Shown: piece by piece, positions 7,822 to 17,135 of the stretch | How the letters are laid out: every line of letters starts with the position of its first letter | How positions within the stretch are numbered: the first letter of the stretch is position 1 | Assembly: GCA_023408315.1 (NCBI GenBank) | Contig: JAEYKI010000008.1 | Span: forward strand, 62,001 to 126,000 | Length of the DNA: 64,000 bases | Direction of reading: 5' to 3' | From: Bacillota bacterium | GTDB lineage: Bacteria; Bacillota; Clostridia; Christensenellales; Christensenellaceae | Made by a program: the position numbers and the translations under genes | The notes under the pieces: model-generated | Databases searched by the model: none | What the model saw: only the letters and a program-made list of their open reading frames with translations | What the model was told of the DNA's origin: nothing

Positions 7822-9297
7822 ATGCAGTCATTTGATTTGTACAATGATATATCGGTCCGGACGGGCGGAGACATATACATCGGGGTCGTCGGGCCTGTGC
7901 GCACGGGCAAATCCACCTTCATCAAACGGTTTATGGACCTGCTTGTGCTGCCCAATATCATTGACAGCTACGAACGGGAAAGGGCGCAGGACGAACTGCC
8001 GCAAAGCGCTGCGGGCCGCACCATCATGACCACCCAGCCCAAATTCATTCCAAACGAAGCGGTGGAGATCAGGGTGGGCGACGCGCACTTCCGCGTCCGT
8101 ATGGTGGACTGCGTGGGATACCTGGTGAGCGGGGCAATGGGTTACGACGAGCTGGAAGCGCCCCGCATGGTGCGCACGCCCTGGGTATCGGAAGAGATTC
8201 CCTTCCGCGAGGCGGCGGAAATTGGCACCAAAAAGGTAATTGACGAGCATTCCACCATTGGCGTGGTGCTCACCACAGACGGCACCATTACAGACATTCC
8301 GCGCGAATCCTATGTGCGTGCGGAAGAGCAGGTAGTGGGCGAGCTTAAAAAAATCGGCAAGCCGTTCGTAATCGTTCTCAATACGTCCGAGGCGGGGACC
8401 ATGGAATCCCAGGCGCTGCAGCGGCAGTTGCAGGAAAAATACAGCGCGCCGGTGGTGCTGCTGGACGTACTCGCCATGACGCGTGAAGATGTAAACGACC
8501 TGATGGAAAAAGTGCTGTACGAATTCCCCGTCCGCCAGATCAAGTTTGATATTGCGGGCTGGGCCAACGCGCTCAAAAAAGACCATTGGCTGATAGAAGC
8601 AATCACAAAGGTGATAGAAGAAAACATGGGCGGCCTGGAAAAGGTGAACGACTATAAAAAAATACTGCCTGCCTTTAACGAGTTGGAATATGTGCTGCCG
8701 GAAAAAAAGGCGGAGGTAGACCTGGCGGAAGGCAAGGTGAACGTGCGGCTGAATTTGGACGGCGGGCTGTTTTATAAGATATTGGGCGAAGAATGCGGGT
8801 ACGATATCAAGGACGATTACCATTTGATGTCTATGGTGAAAGACCTGATTGGCGCAAAAAAGGAGTACGACAAGATTGAGTCCGCGCTGAAGGGCGCGGC
8901 AGACTTTGGCTATGGGGTGGTGATCCCCTCCATGGAAGAACTCAAGCTGGAGGAACCGGAGCTTGTGAAACAAGGCAACCGCTTTGGCGTAAAGCTGAAG
9001 GCCAGCGCGCCCAGCCTGCATTTGATCAAGGTGGATATCAAAACGGAGGTTTCGCCCATTGTGGGTACGGAAAGCCAGAGCCAGGAGATGATGAAGTATT
9101 TTATGTCCGAATTTGAGAGCGACCCCAAGGCCATCTGGTCCACCGATATATTCGGTAAATCTCTGCATGAACTGGTGAAAGAAGGACTCTCCAACAAACT
9201 CAACAACCTGCCGGACGATGTGCGGGATAAGATGCAGCAAACGCTGCAGCGCATTGTGAACGAGGGAGACGGCGGCGTGCTCTGCGTGCTGCTGTAA
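7822..9297 (+). CDS. spoIVA: Stage IV sporulation protein A (spore coat morphogenetic ATPase)
   Basis: SpoIVA polymerises with ATP hydrolysis on the forespore outer membrane and forms the basement layer of the spore coat. The 491-residue product has the diagnostic N-terminus with GGDIYIGVVGPVRTGKST (Walker A near residues 24-32) and ends in the conserved hydrophobic tail GGVLCVLL. The start chosen is ATG 7822 after AAGGGAGGG; an upstream in-frame start at 7786 lacks this site and would add 12 non-conserved residues. The gene stands alone. I did not find a convincing sigma-E promoter in the 190 bases upstream, although sigma-E control is known in Bacillus. Confidence 0.97.
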   Translation: MQSFDLYNDISVRTGGDIYIGVVGPVRTGKSTFIKRFMDLLVLPNIIDSYERERAQDELPQSAAGRTIMTTQPKFIPNEAVEIRVGDAHFRVRMVDCVGYLVSGAMGYDELEAPRMVRTPWVSEEIPFREAAEIGTKKVIDEHSTIGVVLTTDGTITDIPRESYVRAEEQVVGELKKIGKPFVIVLNTSEAGTMESQALQRQLQEKYSAPVVLLDVLAMTREDVNDLMEKVLYEFPVRQIKFDIAGWANALKKDHWLIEAITKVIEENMGGLEKVNDYKKILPAFNELEYVLPEKKAEVDLAEGKVNVRLNLDGGLFYKILGEECGYDIKDDYHLMSMVKDLIGAKKEYDKIESALKGAADFGYGVVIPSMEELKLEEPELVKQGNRFGVKLKASAPSLHLIKVDIKTEVSPIVGTESQSQEMMKYFMSEFESDPKAIWSTDIFGKSLHELVKEGLSNKLNNLPDDVRDKMQQTLQRIVNEGDGGVLCVLL

Positions 9298-9353
9298 TAC
9301 GCCCGGTTTCTGCACAAAGCGGCTTAATATCGGGCCTGTACAATAAAAAGTGC

Positions 9354-9382
9354 TTGAAATAACAAAAACTGTGTGTTATAAT
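9354..9382 (+). promoter_or_regulatory. Extended -10 sigma-A promoter of the rimP-infB operon
   Basis: TTGAAA, 17 bases, TATAAT, with TG one base before the -10. This is close to the full consensus. It lies about 250 bases before rimP and drives the translation-factor operon. Confidence 0.85.
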
Positions 9383-9412
9383 CACAGTGCTGAAATGATG
9401 CAATATCTGCAA

Positions 9413-9439
9413 GAGTGGGTGCAATTCCCACTCTTTTTT
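9413..9439 (+). terminator. Leader hairpin / possible attenuator before rimP
   Basis: GAGTGGG-TGCAATT-CCCACTC followed by a T run, beginning about 25 bases after the predicted transcription start. It looks like an intrinsic terminator placed in the 5' leader, so transcripts may end here unless antitermination occurs. The rest of the 338-base gap (9298-9635) shows no gene. Confidence 0.7.
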
Positions 9440-9635
9440 CTGAAATGAAGGTATTTTCGCCTGGGCGGAATACCGGGGCTTGCATTGCGGGATGAATTTC
9501 CGCTTTTATTTTGGGTAAAAATACAGACAAAAACAACGGTTTTATGCCAAAATACAGTTTTGCATGCCGCAAGTGCGCATGTGACATAATAAAATGCGTG
9601 CCCAACACAAAGAAAAGATTTAAAGGAAAGATAAA

Positions 9636-10094
9636 ATGCCAAACATTAAAACTCAGGTGGAACAGATAGCCAGGCCGGTTGCAGAGGCCATGGGCTACGA
9701 ATATATAGACACGGAATTTGCAAAGCAGGGAAAAGATTGGGTGTTGACCCTGTACATTGGCGGGCCTGACGGCATTACGCTGGACGACTGCGAAAAGGTA
9801 AGCCGGGCGGTAGACCCGCTGCTGGACGAAAAAGACTTTATAGAACAGCAGTATTACCTGTGTGTCTCCTCCGTGGGCCTGGACAGGCCGCTTAAGTCTA
9901 AGCGCGATTTTGAGCGCAACATGGGCAAATGTGTGGATGTAAAGCTGTATAAACCTCTGGACGGCGCAAAAGAATACTGCGGCCAGATTGCGGCGGTGGG
10001 CGAAGACAGCCTGGAGATACACACGACAAACGGCAAAACAATTGCCATACCGTTTAAGGAAGCGGCTAAAATTTCTCTGCACATAGAATTTTAA
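9636..10094 (+). CDS. rimP: Ribosome maturation factor RimP
   Basis: RimP assists 30S subunit assembly. The 152-residue protein has the family pattern EQIARPVAEAMGYEYIDTEF at the N-terminus and SSVGLDRPLKS in the middle, with a C-terminal SH3-like barrel. The ATG at 9636 follows AAGGAAAG. It is the first gene of the classical rimP-nusA-rnpM-ylxQ-infB operon and is preceded by a promoter and a leader hairpin. Confidence 0.96.
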   Translation: MPNIKTQVEQIARPVAEAMGYEYIDTEFAKQGKDWVLTLYIGGPDGITLDDCEKVSRAVDPLLDEKDFIEQQYYLCVSSVGLDRPLKSKRDFERNMGKCVDVKLYKPLDGAKEYCGQIAAVGEDSLEIHTTNGKTIAIPFKEAAKISLHIEF

Positions 10095-10129
10095 ATTTTC
10101 CTGCAACAGGAAAAACGGAGGGGTGCGAA

Positions 10130-11281
10130 GTGAACGTAGAATTTATGAACGCCTTACAGGAAATTGAGAACGAAAAAGGCATTAAAAAAGAGGTGCTGGT
10201 GGAAGCCATAGAAATGGCTTTGATATCGGCATACAAAAAGCATTATGGAAGCACACAGAACGCGCGCGTGGAAATAGACAGCGAAACGGGCGAAATACGC
10301 GTGTTTGAAGTGCGCGACGTTGTGGAAGAAGTGGAAGACGAGGATACGCAGATCACGCTGGAGGCCGCGCGCAAGCTAAACCTTAAATACGAGATTGGCG
10401 ACGTGTACGAAATAGAAGTTACGCCCAAGGAATTTGGCCGTATTGCGGCGCAAACCGCCAAGCAGGTGGTTGTGCAGCGCATACGCGAGGCGGAGCGGGG
10501 CATTATATACGACAAATATTCCGAGAAGGAAAACGACATCCTGACGGCAACTGTGCACAGGATAGACCGCGGCAATATTTTTGTGGAATTCGGCAAGGCG
10601 GAAGGCATTATTCCGGCCAGCGAGACGGTGTATACAGAGCAGTACAACCTGGGCGACCGCATGAAGGTGTATGTGATAGAAGTTAAAAAGACAAACAAAG
10701 GGCCGCAGATTATTGTGTCCCGCACGCACCCGTACCTCATCAAAAAACTGTTTGAGCTGGAAGTGCCGGAGATTCGGCAGGGCATTGTTCAAATCAAGAG
10801 CATTGCACGCGAGGCTGGACAGCGCACCAAAATGGCGGTGTATACGGACGAAAAAGACGTGGATCCGGTGGGCGCCTGCGTGGGCCACAAGGGCATGCGT
10901 ATAGAGAAAGTGGTGGACGAACTGCGGGGAGAGAAAATAGACGTGGTGCCCTGGAGCAGCGATCCCATTGAATTTATAGCCAACTCCCTGCGCCCGGCCA
11001 AAGTGCTGATGGTGCAGGTGAAGACGGACGAAAAAGCCGCAAAGGTCATCGTGCCGGATTACCAGCTTTCGCTGGCGATTGGCAAGGAAGGGCAGAACGC
11101 GCGCCTGGCCGCCAAGCTCACGGGCTGGAAGATAGACATCAAGAGCCAGAGCCAGTCCGAAGAAGAGGTGTTTGGCAAAAAACAGGAGCCGGAGCGGCCT
11201 GCGGAAGAAACGCTGCAGGAAGAAGAGTTTGAACTGGGCGAGATTGAAACCGCCCTGGACACGGACGAAACGGCGGAATGA
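10130..11281 (+). CDS. nusA: Transcription termination/antitermination factor NusA
   Basis: NusA binds RNA polymerase and nascent RNA and modulates pausing and termination. It is 383 residues, the short Firmicutes form. The N-terminal polymerase-binding domain (about 1-125) is followed by an S1 domain (about 135-200) and two KH domains (about 230-345) with DPVGACVGHKGMRI and LAIGKEGQNARLAAKLTGW. The C-terminal tail is acidic. It starts at GTG 10130 behind GGAGGGG. Its stop codon overlaps the rnpM ATG (ATGA). Confidence 0.97.
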   Translation: MNVEFMNALQEIENEKGIKKEVLVEAIEMALISAYKKHYGSTQNARVEIDSETGEIRVFEVRDVVEEVEDEDTQITLEAARKLNLKYEIGDVYEIEVTPKEFGRIAAQTAKQVVVQRIREAERGIIYDKYSEKENDILTATVHRIDRGNIFVEFGKAEGIIPASETVYTEQYNLGDRMKVYVIEVKKTNKGPQIIVSRTHPYLIKKLFELEVPEIRQGIVQIKSIAREAGQRTKMAVYTDEKDVDPVGACVGHKGMRIEKVVDELRGEKIDVVPWSSDPIEFIANSLRPAKVLMVQVKTDEKAAKVIVPDYQLSLAIGKEGQNARLAAKLTGWKIDIKSQSQSEEEVFGKKQEPERPAEETLQEEEFELGEIETALDTDETAE

Positions 11282-11553
11282 TTGAAACGGAAAAAGGCTG
11301 GGAGCCAGAGCGCATGTGCGCCGCCTGCCGCAAGCGGGCCGCAAAACAAAACCTGCTGCGCATTGTGCAGCGGGACGGCGCGATTCACATAGACAGGGAG
11401 CAGAAATCCCAGCGCAGGGCCGTGTATCTTTGCCGCAGTGTGGAGTGCATCCGCAAGGCGCAAAAATCAAGGGCGCTCGGCAGGGCGTTCCGCCGCCAGG
11501 TGGACGATTCCGTGTATGCGGAGCTTGAGCGGAGCGTGGACAACAGGCAATGA
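11278..11553 (+). CDS. rnpM: RNase P modulator RnpM (YlxR)
   Basis: A 91-residue member of the YlxR family. In Bacillus subtilis this protein binds the RNA of RNase P and lowers its activity. The conserved core RMCAACRKRAAKQNLLRIV is near the N-terminus, and the C-terminal half is basic. Coupled by a four-base overlap to nusA upstream and by another to ylxQ downstream. Confidence 0.93.
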   Translation: MIETEKGWEPERMCAACRKRAAKQNLLRIVQRDGAIHIDREQKSQRRAVYLCRSVECIRKAQKSRALGRAFRRQVDDSVYAELERSVDNRQ

Positions 11554-11879
11554 GCGGAGACTTTAAGAGCTTTATGGGGCTGGCTGCCCGCGCGGGCAAG
11601 CTGCTCGGCGGGGCGGATGCCTGCAGGCGCGCGATACGGCGCGGCAAGGTTAAGCTGGTGGTGCTGGAGGCGGACGCTTCCGCAAACACAATCAAAGAAT
11701 TCACTGACGCGTGCGCGTATTACCGGGTGCCCGTCATTGTAAATAAAACAGAAGGAACTTTGGGAGAAGCATTGGGAAGGCCGGCGAACAAAGTATTTGG
11801 AATCGTAAGCCCGGAATTTGCGGGCAGGCTGATGGAGATCCACGAAGGACACATCCGGGGGTGTATAAGCATTGAGTAA
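11550..11879 (+). CDS. L7Ae-family ribosomal protein YlxQ
   Basis: A 109-residue protein of the L7Ae/L30e/S12e RNA-binding fold, encoded as usual between ylxR and infB. Visible family signatures are GLAARAGKLLGG near the N-terminus and KLVVLEADAS; the C-terminal part matches the kink-turn-binding fold. The exact RNA target in Firmicutes is uncertain. It overlaps rnpM by four bases, and its last codons overlap the infB start. Confidence 0.92.
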   Translation: MSGDFKSFMGLAARAGKLLGGADACRRAIRRGKVKLVVLEADASANTIKEFTDACAYYRVPVIVNKTEGTLGEALGRPANKVFGIVSPEFAGRLMEIHEGHIRGCISIE

Positions 11880-14800
11880 ACTGAAAATCATGGATGAAAA
11901 CAAAACGTTGTTGGATGAGGCAAACAAAATATTTGAAAAAATATTGTCCATGCAAACAGAAGCGGACAGCCAGATCCGGGACATCCGTGCGTTTGAAAAA
12001 AAGATTATGGAAATTTCGAGGCGGAAGCAGATAGAAGAAACTTTGCTTGCGGAAAAATTGGCTATGGAAAAATTGATGGAAGCGCGCAAGCAGGAAGAGC
12101 GTCCGCAGATCGTTCATAAAACGGTAGAACCGGAGAAAGCGTCCGCGCAGACTCCGGCAGAAAAAGCCCCCGAGAAGCCTGAGCAGGAGCCGGTTGCAGA
12201 ACCGGAAAAGCCTGTTGCCCAAATAAAAGAAAAGCAAACGCCGCCTGTAGAAAAAGCGCAGGCTCCCGTTGCGGAAGCCGCAGCCCAGCCCACGCAGGCG
12301 CAGGAAAAGCCTGTAGAAAAAAGCGAGCAGCCGCCTAGGGCGGAGACCCAGGAACGGGTGCAGACCAGAACCTTCCCCGATCGTTCGGATGACCGTCACA
12401 GGCAGGACAGGCAACCATACAACCGCGAAGGGCAACCCCGGCAAGAAAGGCCGCAGTATGACCGCGAAGGGCAGCCCAGAGGCGACAGGCCGCCGTACAA
12501 CCGCGACGGCCAGCAGGGCCAGGGCGGCTATCAGGGACAGCGCCCACCATACAACCGCGACGGCCAGCAGGGCCAGGGCGGCTATCAGGGACAGCGCCCG
12601 CCGTACAACCGCGACGGCCAGCAGGGCCAGGGCGGCTATCAGGGGCAGCGCCCGCCATACAACCGCGACGGCCAGCAGGGCCAGGGCGGCTATCAGGGAC
12701 AGCGCCCGCCATACAACCGCGACGGCCAGCAGGGCCAGGGCGGCTATCAGGGACAGCGTCCTCCGTACAACCGCGACGGCCAGCAGGGCCAGGGCGGTTA
12801 TCAGGGGCAGCGCCCGCCATATAACCGCGACGGCCAGCGTCCGCCATTTGGCATGAACAAGGATAAGGACGAAGGCGATACGCGCCCGCAGGTGCGCAAG
12901 GCTCCGCCGCGCCCCAAAACAGACGGAGAAACCGCGGCGCTTGAGAAAAACAAGGCTTCCAATTACGACGCCAAAAAGATCAAGAAACCCGCCGCTGATG
13001 AAAACAAGCCCAAAGCTGTTAAAAAGGGCCCCGGCGGAATTAAGGAAGGCGGCGCTTATAAGGACCATGTGGTGCTTACGGCTGATGGAGATGTGGAAGA
13101 ATTCTCCCGCGGTTCCCGCAAGCACAAACGCAAACCGCAGCAGAAGTTTGTGTTTGAGCCTATTGTAATTGAAAAAGCGGTAATCACTTCCGATACGCTT
13201 TCCGTAAAACTGTTTGCGGAAAAGATTGGCAAGCCGGTTTCAGATATACTAAAGAAGCTGTTGCTTCTGGGCATGATGTGCACCATCAACTCCCAGATAG
13301 ATTACGATACAGCCAGCCTGATTGCAGGCGAGTTTGGCATAGAGCTGGAGCAGAAGATGGAGGCCACCGCGGAAGAAACGCTTACCGCGGGGGATGAAAC
13401 GCAGGACAACCCGGAAGACCTCATTAAACGGCCGCCCATTGTTACCATTATGGGCCACGTAGACCACGGCAAAACGTCTCTGCTGGACAAAATACGTTCC
13501 ACCAAGGTCACGGAGTCCGAGGCGGGCGGCATCACCCAGCACATTGGCGCATACCAGATAGATGTGAACGGGCGTCCCATTACCTTTATAGACACCCCGG
13601 GCCACGAGGCGTTTACAGCCATGCGTGCGCGCGGCGCGCAGGTAACGGACGTTGCCATTCTGGTGGTTGCGGCGGACGACGGCGTTATGCCCCAGACGGT
13701 TGAAGCCATTAACCATTCCAAGTCTGCGGGCGTGCCCATTATTGTTGCCATCAATAAAATTGACCGGCCGGCGGCAAACGTTGAAAAAATAAAACAGGCA
13801 TTAACAGAGTACGACCTTGTTGCAGAGGAATGGGGCGGTCAAACCGTTATGGCCCCGGTTTCGGCTGTAACGGGCGAAGGCATAGATCAACTGCTGGAAA
13901 TGATACTGCTGGTATCAGACGTGCAGGAGCTCAAGGCCAATCCCAAGCGCCTGGCGCGCGGCACCATTGTGGAAGCCAAGCTGGACAAAGGCCGCGGCCC
14001 GGTTGCCACGGTGCTGATACAAAACGGCACGCTGCATGTGCAGGACGCCATTGTTGCGGGCACGGCCATTGGCCGCGTGCGCGCCATGGTGGACGACAAC
14101 GGCAATACGGTGCAGGAAGCAGGCCCCTCCAAGCCGGTTGAGGTAATCGGATTTTCCGAGGTGCCCGAGGCAGGCGACGTTCTCTATGCCGTGGAGCAGG
14201 ATAAACTCTCCAAGCAGGTTGTGGAGGAACGCAAGGACAAACAAAAAGCGGAAATGCTCAAGAAGATGACCAAGGTGTCCCTGGACGACTTGTTTACGCA
14301 AATTGCGGAAGGCCAGATCAAGGACCTCAACATCGTCATCAAAGCGGACGTGCAGGGTTCGGTGGAAGCGGTCAAGCAGTCGCTGGAGAAGCTTTCAAAC
14401 GAGGAAGTGCGCGTAAAAGCCATACACAGCGGCGTTGGCGCCATCAAGGAATCAGACGTTATGCTTGCCGCGGCTTCCAATGCCATTATCATTGGCTTCA
14501 ACGTGCGCCCGGAGGTAAAGGCCAAGGCCGCAGCCGAGCACGAGAAGGTGGACATCCGCCTGTACCGCGTGATTTACAAGGCGATAGAAGACATCACCCT
14601 TGCCATGAAGGGCATGCTGGAGCCGGAGTTTGAGGAAGTGATACTGGGCCATGTGGAAGTGCGCCAGACATTCAAGGTATCCAACGTGGGAACCATTGCC
14701 GGATGCTATGTAACGGACGGCAAGGTGCAGCGCAATTCAAACGTGCGTTTGCTGCGCGACAACGTGGTGGTGCACGAGGGCAAAATATCCTCCTTAAAAC

Positions 14801-14925
14801 GCTTTAAGGACGACACAAAAGAAGTTGCGCAGGGGTATGAATGCGGCGTTTCTCTGGAAAACTATAACGATATCAAGGAGGGCGACGTCATAGAATCCTT
14901 TGTGGTTCATGAAAAAGAGCGCTGA
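11872..14925 (+). CDS. infB: Translation initiation factor IF-2 with a repeat-expanded N-terminal region
   Basis: IF-2 is the GTPase that delivers initiator tRNA to the 30S subunit. At 1017 residues it is long for a Firmicute because of an expanded N-terminal region. The order is coiled coil (about 1-80), a Pro/Glu/Ala-rich linker, a repeat of PPYNRDGQQGQGGYQGQR (six full units and a partial one, residues about 207-322), an IF2N domain, the G domain (GHVDHGKTS near 523, DTPGHEAF, NKID), then domains II-IV. It starts at TTG 11872 behind GGGGGTG within the end of ylxQ; ATG 11890 is an alternative. The core is canonical and the repeat is low-complexity and hydrophilic. Confidence 0.97.
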   Translation: MSKLKIMDENKTLLDEANKIFEKILSMQTEADSQIRDIRAFEKKIMEISRRKQIEETLLAEKLAMEKLMEARKQEERPQIVHKTVEPEKASAQTPAEKAPEKPEQEPVAEPEKPVAQIKEKQTPPVEKAQAPVAEAAAQPTQAQEKPVEKSEQPPRAETQERVQTRTFPDRSDDRHRQDRQPYNREGQPRQERPQYDREGQPRGDRPPYNRDGQQGQGGYQGQRPPYNRDGQQGQGGYQGQRPPYNRDGQQGQGGYQGQRPPYNRDGQQGQGGYQGQRPPYNRDGQQGQGGYQGQRPPYNRDGQQGQGGYQGQRPPYNRDGQRPPFGMNKDKDEGDTRPQVRKAPPRPKTDGETAALEKNKASNYDAKKIKKPAADENKPKAVKKGPGGIKEGGAYKDHVVLTADGDVEEFSRGSRKHKRKPQQKFVFEPIVIEKAVITSDTLSVKLFAEKIGKPVSDILKKLLLLGMMCTINSQIDYDTASLIAGEFGIELEQKMEATAEETLTAGDETQDNPEDLIKRPPIVTIMGHVDHGKTSLLDKIRSTKVTESEAGGITQHIGAYQIDVNGRPITFIDTPGHEAFTAMRARGAQVTDVAILVVAADDGVMPQTVEAINHSKSAGVPIIVAINKIDRPAANVEKIKQALTEYDLVAEEWGGQTVMAPVSAVTGEGIDQLLEMILLVSDVQELKANPKRLARGTIVEAKLDKGRGPVATVLIQNGTLHVQDAIVAGTAIGRVRAMVDDNGNTVQEAGPSKPVEVIGFSEVPEAGDVLYAVEQDKLSKQVVEERKDKQKAEMLKKMTKVSLDDLFTQIAEGQIKDLNIVIKADVQGSVEAVKQSLEKLSNEEVRVKAIHSGVGAIKESDVMLAAASNAIIIGFNVRPEVKAKAAAEHEKVDIRLYRVIYKAIEDITLAMKGMLEPEFEEVILGHVEVRQTFKVSNVGTIAGCYVTDGKVQRNSNVRLLRDNVVVHEGKISSLKRFKDDTKEVAQGYECGVSLENYNDIKEGDVIESFVVHEKER
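12490..12837 (+). repeat. 54-bp tandem repeat inside infB
   Basis: Six full 54-base units and a partial seventh encode PPYNRDGQQGQGGYQGQR in frame. Units differ only at a few third positions, showing recent expansion or homogenisation. Degenerate copies (QPYNREGQ, PQYDREGQ) precede the array. The number of units should vary between strains without shifting the frame. Confidence 0.95.
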
Positions 14926-14935
14926 AGAATAACAA

Positions 14936-15298
14936 ATGCCGTATAACAGAGACAGAACCGTCAAAATAGCGGAGGAAATGCGCCGCGAACTGGCGGAGAT
15001 CATACGAATGGAAGTAAAGGACGACCGCCTGTCCAAAATGGCCACGGTCTCCCGCATAGAACTGACCCAGGACCTCAAATACGCCAAGGTGTATATCAGC
15101 GTGTTTGACGCGGACCAGGCAAGGGAAAAAACAATAGACGCGCTGAACCATGCCGCCAGCTTTATACGCACCAAGCTGGCGCACAGCATGAACGTGCGGC
15201 GCGTTCCCGCACTGACGTTTGTGCTGGACAACAGCATAGCCTACAGCTTTGAAATAGAACGGAAACTGAAAGAGGTACTGCACCAAAGTGATGAATGA
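14936..15298 (+). CDS. rbfA: Ribosome-binding factor A
   Basis: RbfA binds the 30S subunit near the 5' end of 16S rRNA and aids its maturation. The 120-residue KH-like protein has the family start RTVKIAEEMRRELAEIIRMEVKD and the central DLKYAKVYISVF. It begins 10 bases after infB with only a weak ribosome site, so coupling to infB is likely. Its 3' end overlaps the nrnA start. Confidence 0.95.
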   Translation: MPYNRDRTVKIAEEMRRELAEIIRMEVKDDRLSKMATVSRIELTQDLKYAKVYISVFDADQAREKTIDALNHAASFIRTKLAHSMNVRRVPALTFVLDNSIAYSFEIERKLKEVLHQSDE

Positions 15299-16238
15299 AA
15301 TAATCTCCGCAATCCGGGGGAATGACAATTTTGCAATTTTGACGCACATCAATCCGGACGGAGACGCTCTGGGCAGCATGCTTGCGCTGAACACGGCCTT
15401 GCGGGCATTAGGCAAAAAATCAACCGCCATTCTGCTGGCGCCCGTACCCAGAAAATACGCAATGGACGAGCTGCCGCTGGATTTTAAGATGTACGATCCC
15501 GCGGACCGGGGCTACGATTGCGTGATCAGCGTAGACTGCGCGGATTTTGGCCGCCTGGGCGAAGCCAAAAGCCTGTTTGCGGAGAAGTTCAGCATCAATA
15601 TAGACCATCATACCTCCAACAACGGGTTTGGGAACGTGAGCCATGTGGCGGCGGAACCTTCCTGCGGGGAGATTATTTACGACCTGATTCATGCGCTGGG
15701 CGCACAGGTGGACAAAAAAATGGCGGCGGCGCTGTATGTGGCAATATCCACAGATACAGGCAACTTTACGTATGACAATACCGTTGCGGATACGTTTGAA
15801 CGTGTTTCAGCCCTGGTGCGCACGGGCATACCCCTGTCGCGCATCGCAAACCGCCTGTATAACGAGAAATCCCTGGAATCCACCTTGCTTATCGGCAAGG
15901 TCATCGGGAACCTGCGCCTGTATTTTGACGCGCAGGTTGCAATCACCCACATAACACTGGGAGATTTGCAGGACACGGGCGCTTCGCCGGAGGACTGCGA
16001 AACGGTGATCAACTATGCGCGGGATATAGATACGGTGGAACTGGCCGTGTTCATCCGCCAATTGCGTGACAAAGCCTACAAGGTGTCCTTTCGGTCCAAG
16101 GAAAAGGTGGATGTGCTGGAGATTGCCCAGCGGTTCGGCGGCGGGGGGCATGTGCGCGCGGCGGGCTGCTCCATGAACGGCGAATTTGGGGACCTGATGG
16201 ATTCCATCCACGCAATAGCAAAGGAAATTTTCGGGTGA
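15291..16238 (+). CDS. nrnA: DHH/DHHA1 phosphoesterase NrnA (oligoribonuclease/pAp phosphatase)
   Basis: The product (315 residues) belongs to the NrnA family, which degrades short RNA oligonucleotides and dephosphorylates pAp. Metal-binding motifs are seen in order: NPDGDALGS near residue 22, SVDCADFG, NIDHHTSN (the DHH motif), and GGGGHVRAAG of the DHHA1 domain near the C-terminus. I chose ATG 15291; GTG 15288 directly before it is equally possible. It lies between rbfA and truB as in many Firmicutes. Confidence 0.93.
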   Translation: MNEIISAIRGNDNFAILTHINPDGDALGSMLALNTALRALGKKSTAILLAPVPRKYAMDELPLDFKMYDPADRGYDCVISVDCADFGRLGEAKSLFAEKFSINIDHHTSNNGFGNVSHVAAEPSCGEIIYDLIHALGAQVDKKMAAALYVAISTDTGNFTYDNTVADTFERVSALVRTGIPLSRIANRLYNEKSLESTLLIGKVIGNLRLYFDAQVAITHITLGDLQDTGASPEDCETVINYARDIDTVELAVFIRQLRDKAYKVSFRSKEKVDVLEIAQRFGGGGHVRAAGCSMNGEFGDLMDSIHAIAKEIFG

Positions 16239-17128
16239 ACGGCGTTATTCACGTTTTAAAGCCGCCGGGCATGACTTCAAGCAACCTGGTGGCGGCATTG
16301 AGAAGAATATTAAACCAGAAAAAGACGGGACATACAGGCACGCTGGATCCGGGTGCATGCGGTGTCCTCTCTGTTTGTGTGGGGCGCGCAACCAAGCTGG
16401 CGGACTACCTGATGGAAAGCCCTAAAACATATGTTGCCGCCGTGCGCTTTGGCGCGGAGACGGACACGCTGGATTCATACGGCAAAGTGACGCAAACGGG
16501 CGGGGGACGCGCCGCGCCCGGGGCGCTGCGGGAAGCCTGCGCTGCGTTCACCGGCCCGCAGGAGCAGGTGCCGCCCATGTATTCCGCAATCAAGGTAAAC
16601 GGGCAAAAAATGTACGACGTTGCGCGGCAGGGCGGGCATGTGGATTTAAAGCCCCGGCCCGTTACCATATACGCCATAGAAATTCTGGAGATGAACGAGG
16701 CGGAGCAAAACTGCCTGCTGCAAATAGAATGCTCCGCGGGAACGTATATCCGCACCCTGTGCGCAGACATGGCAAGGCATATGGGATGCCTTGGGTACGT
16801 ATCTTTTTTGCTCCGTTCCAAAGCGTGCCATGCAGGGGTGGAGGCGTGCCATACGCTGGAGGAAATAGAGGCGCAGGCCGCCGCGGGAGACGCATCGTTT
16901 CTGATTCCTTCGGACAGGGCGCTGGAGAACTATTCCGCGTGCATGCTGGACGATTATCTGTTTCCAATTGTAACCACGGGTTCAAAAATAGACCTGGCCC
17001 GTACCAAGAAGGGCGCGCAGGTGCCGCGGGACTGCTTTTTGCGGGTATACTGCAGGGGCCAATTCATCGGCGTGGGCCGGGCGGAAGGCAGCCTGCTTGC
17101 GGTAAAAACAATGTATTATATAGGATAG
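16235..17128 (+). CDS. truB: tRNA pseudouridine-55 synthase TruB
   Basis: TruB converts U55 of tRNA to pseudouridine. The 297-residue protein shows the N-terminal HVLKPPGMTSSNLV, the catalytic Asp in GHTGTLDPGACGVL near residue 38, and YSAIKVNGQKMYDVAR. It starts with GTG overlapping the nrnA stop by four bases (GTGA) and is followed after seven bases by ribF. Confidence 0.95.
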   Translation: MNGVIHVLKPPGMTSSNLVAALRRILNQKKTGHTGTLDPGACGVLSVCVGRATKLADYLMESPKTYVAAVRFGAETDTLDSYGKVTQTGGGRAAPGALREACAAFTGPQEQVPPMYSAIKVNGQKMYDVARQGGHVDLKPRPVTIYAIEILEMNEAEQNCLLQIECSAGTYIRTLCADMARHMGCLGYVSFLLRSKACHAGVEACHTLEEIEAQAAAGDASFLIPSDRALENYSACMLDDYLFPIVTTGSKIDLARTKKGAQVPRDCFLRVYCRGQFIGVGRAEGSLLAVKTMYYIG

Positions 17129-17135
17129 CTGCCAA

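Noticed and set aside
7828..9315. 495-codon minus-strand open frame opposite spoIVA
   Set aside because: The plus strand is clearly SpoIVA; the opposite frame is open only because of codon bias.
12490..12837. Regular 54-bp repeats as a possible CRISPR array
   Set aside because: There are no spacers; units are contiguous and in frame within infB.
11734..13125. 463-codon minus-strand open frame and a 170-codon minus-strand frame over infB
   Set aside because: They are shadows of the infB repeat and linker. The composition is low-complexity, no ribosome site is present, and the plus strand encodes canonical IF-2.
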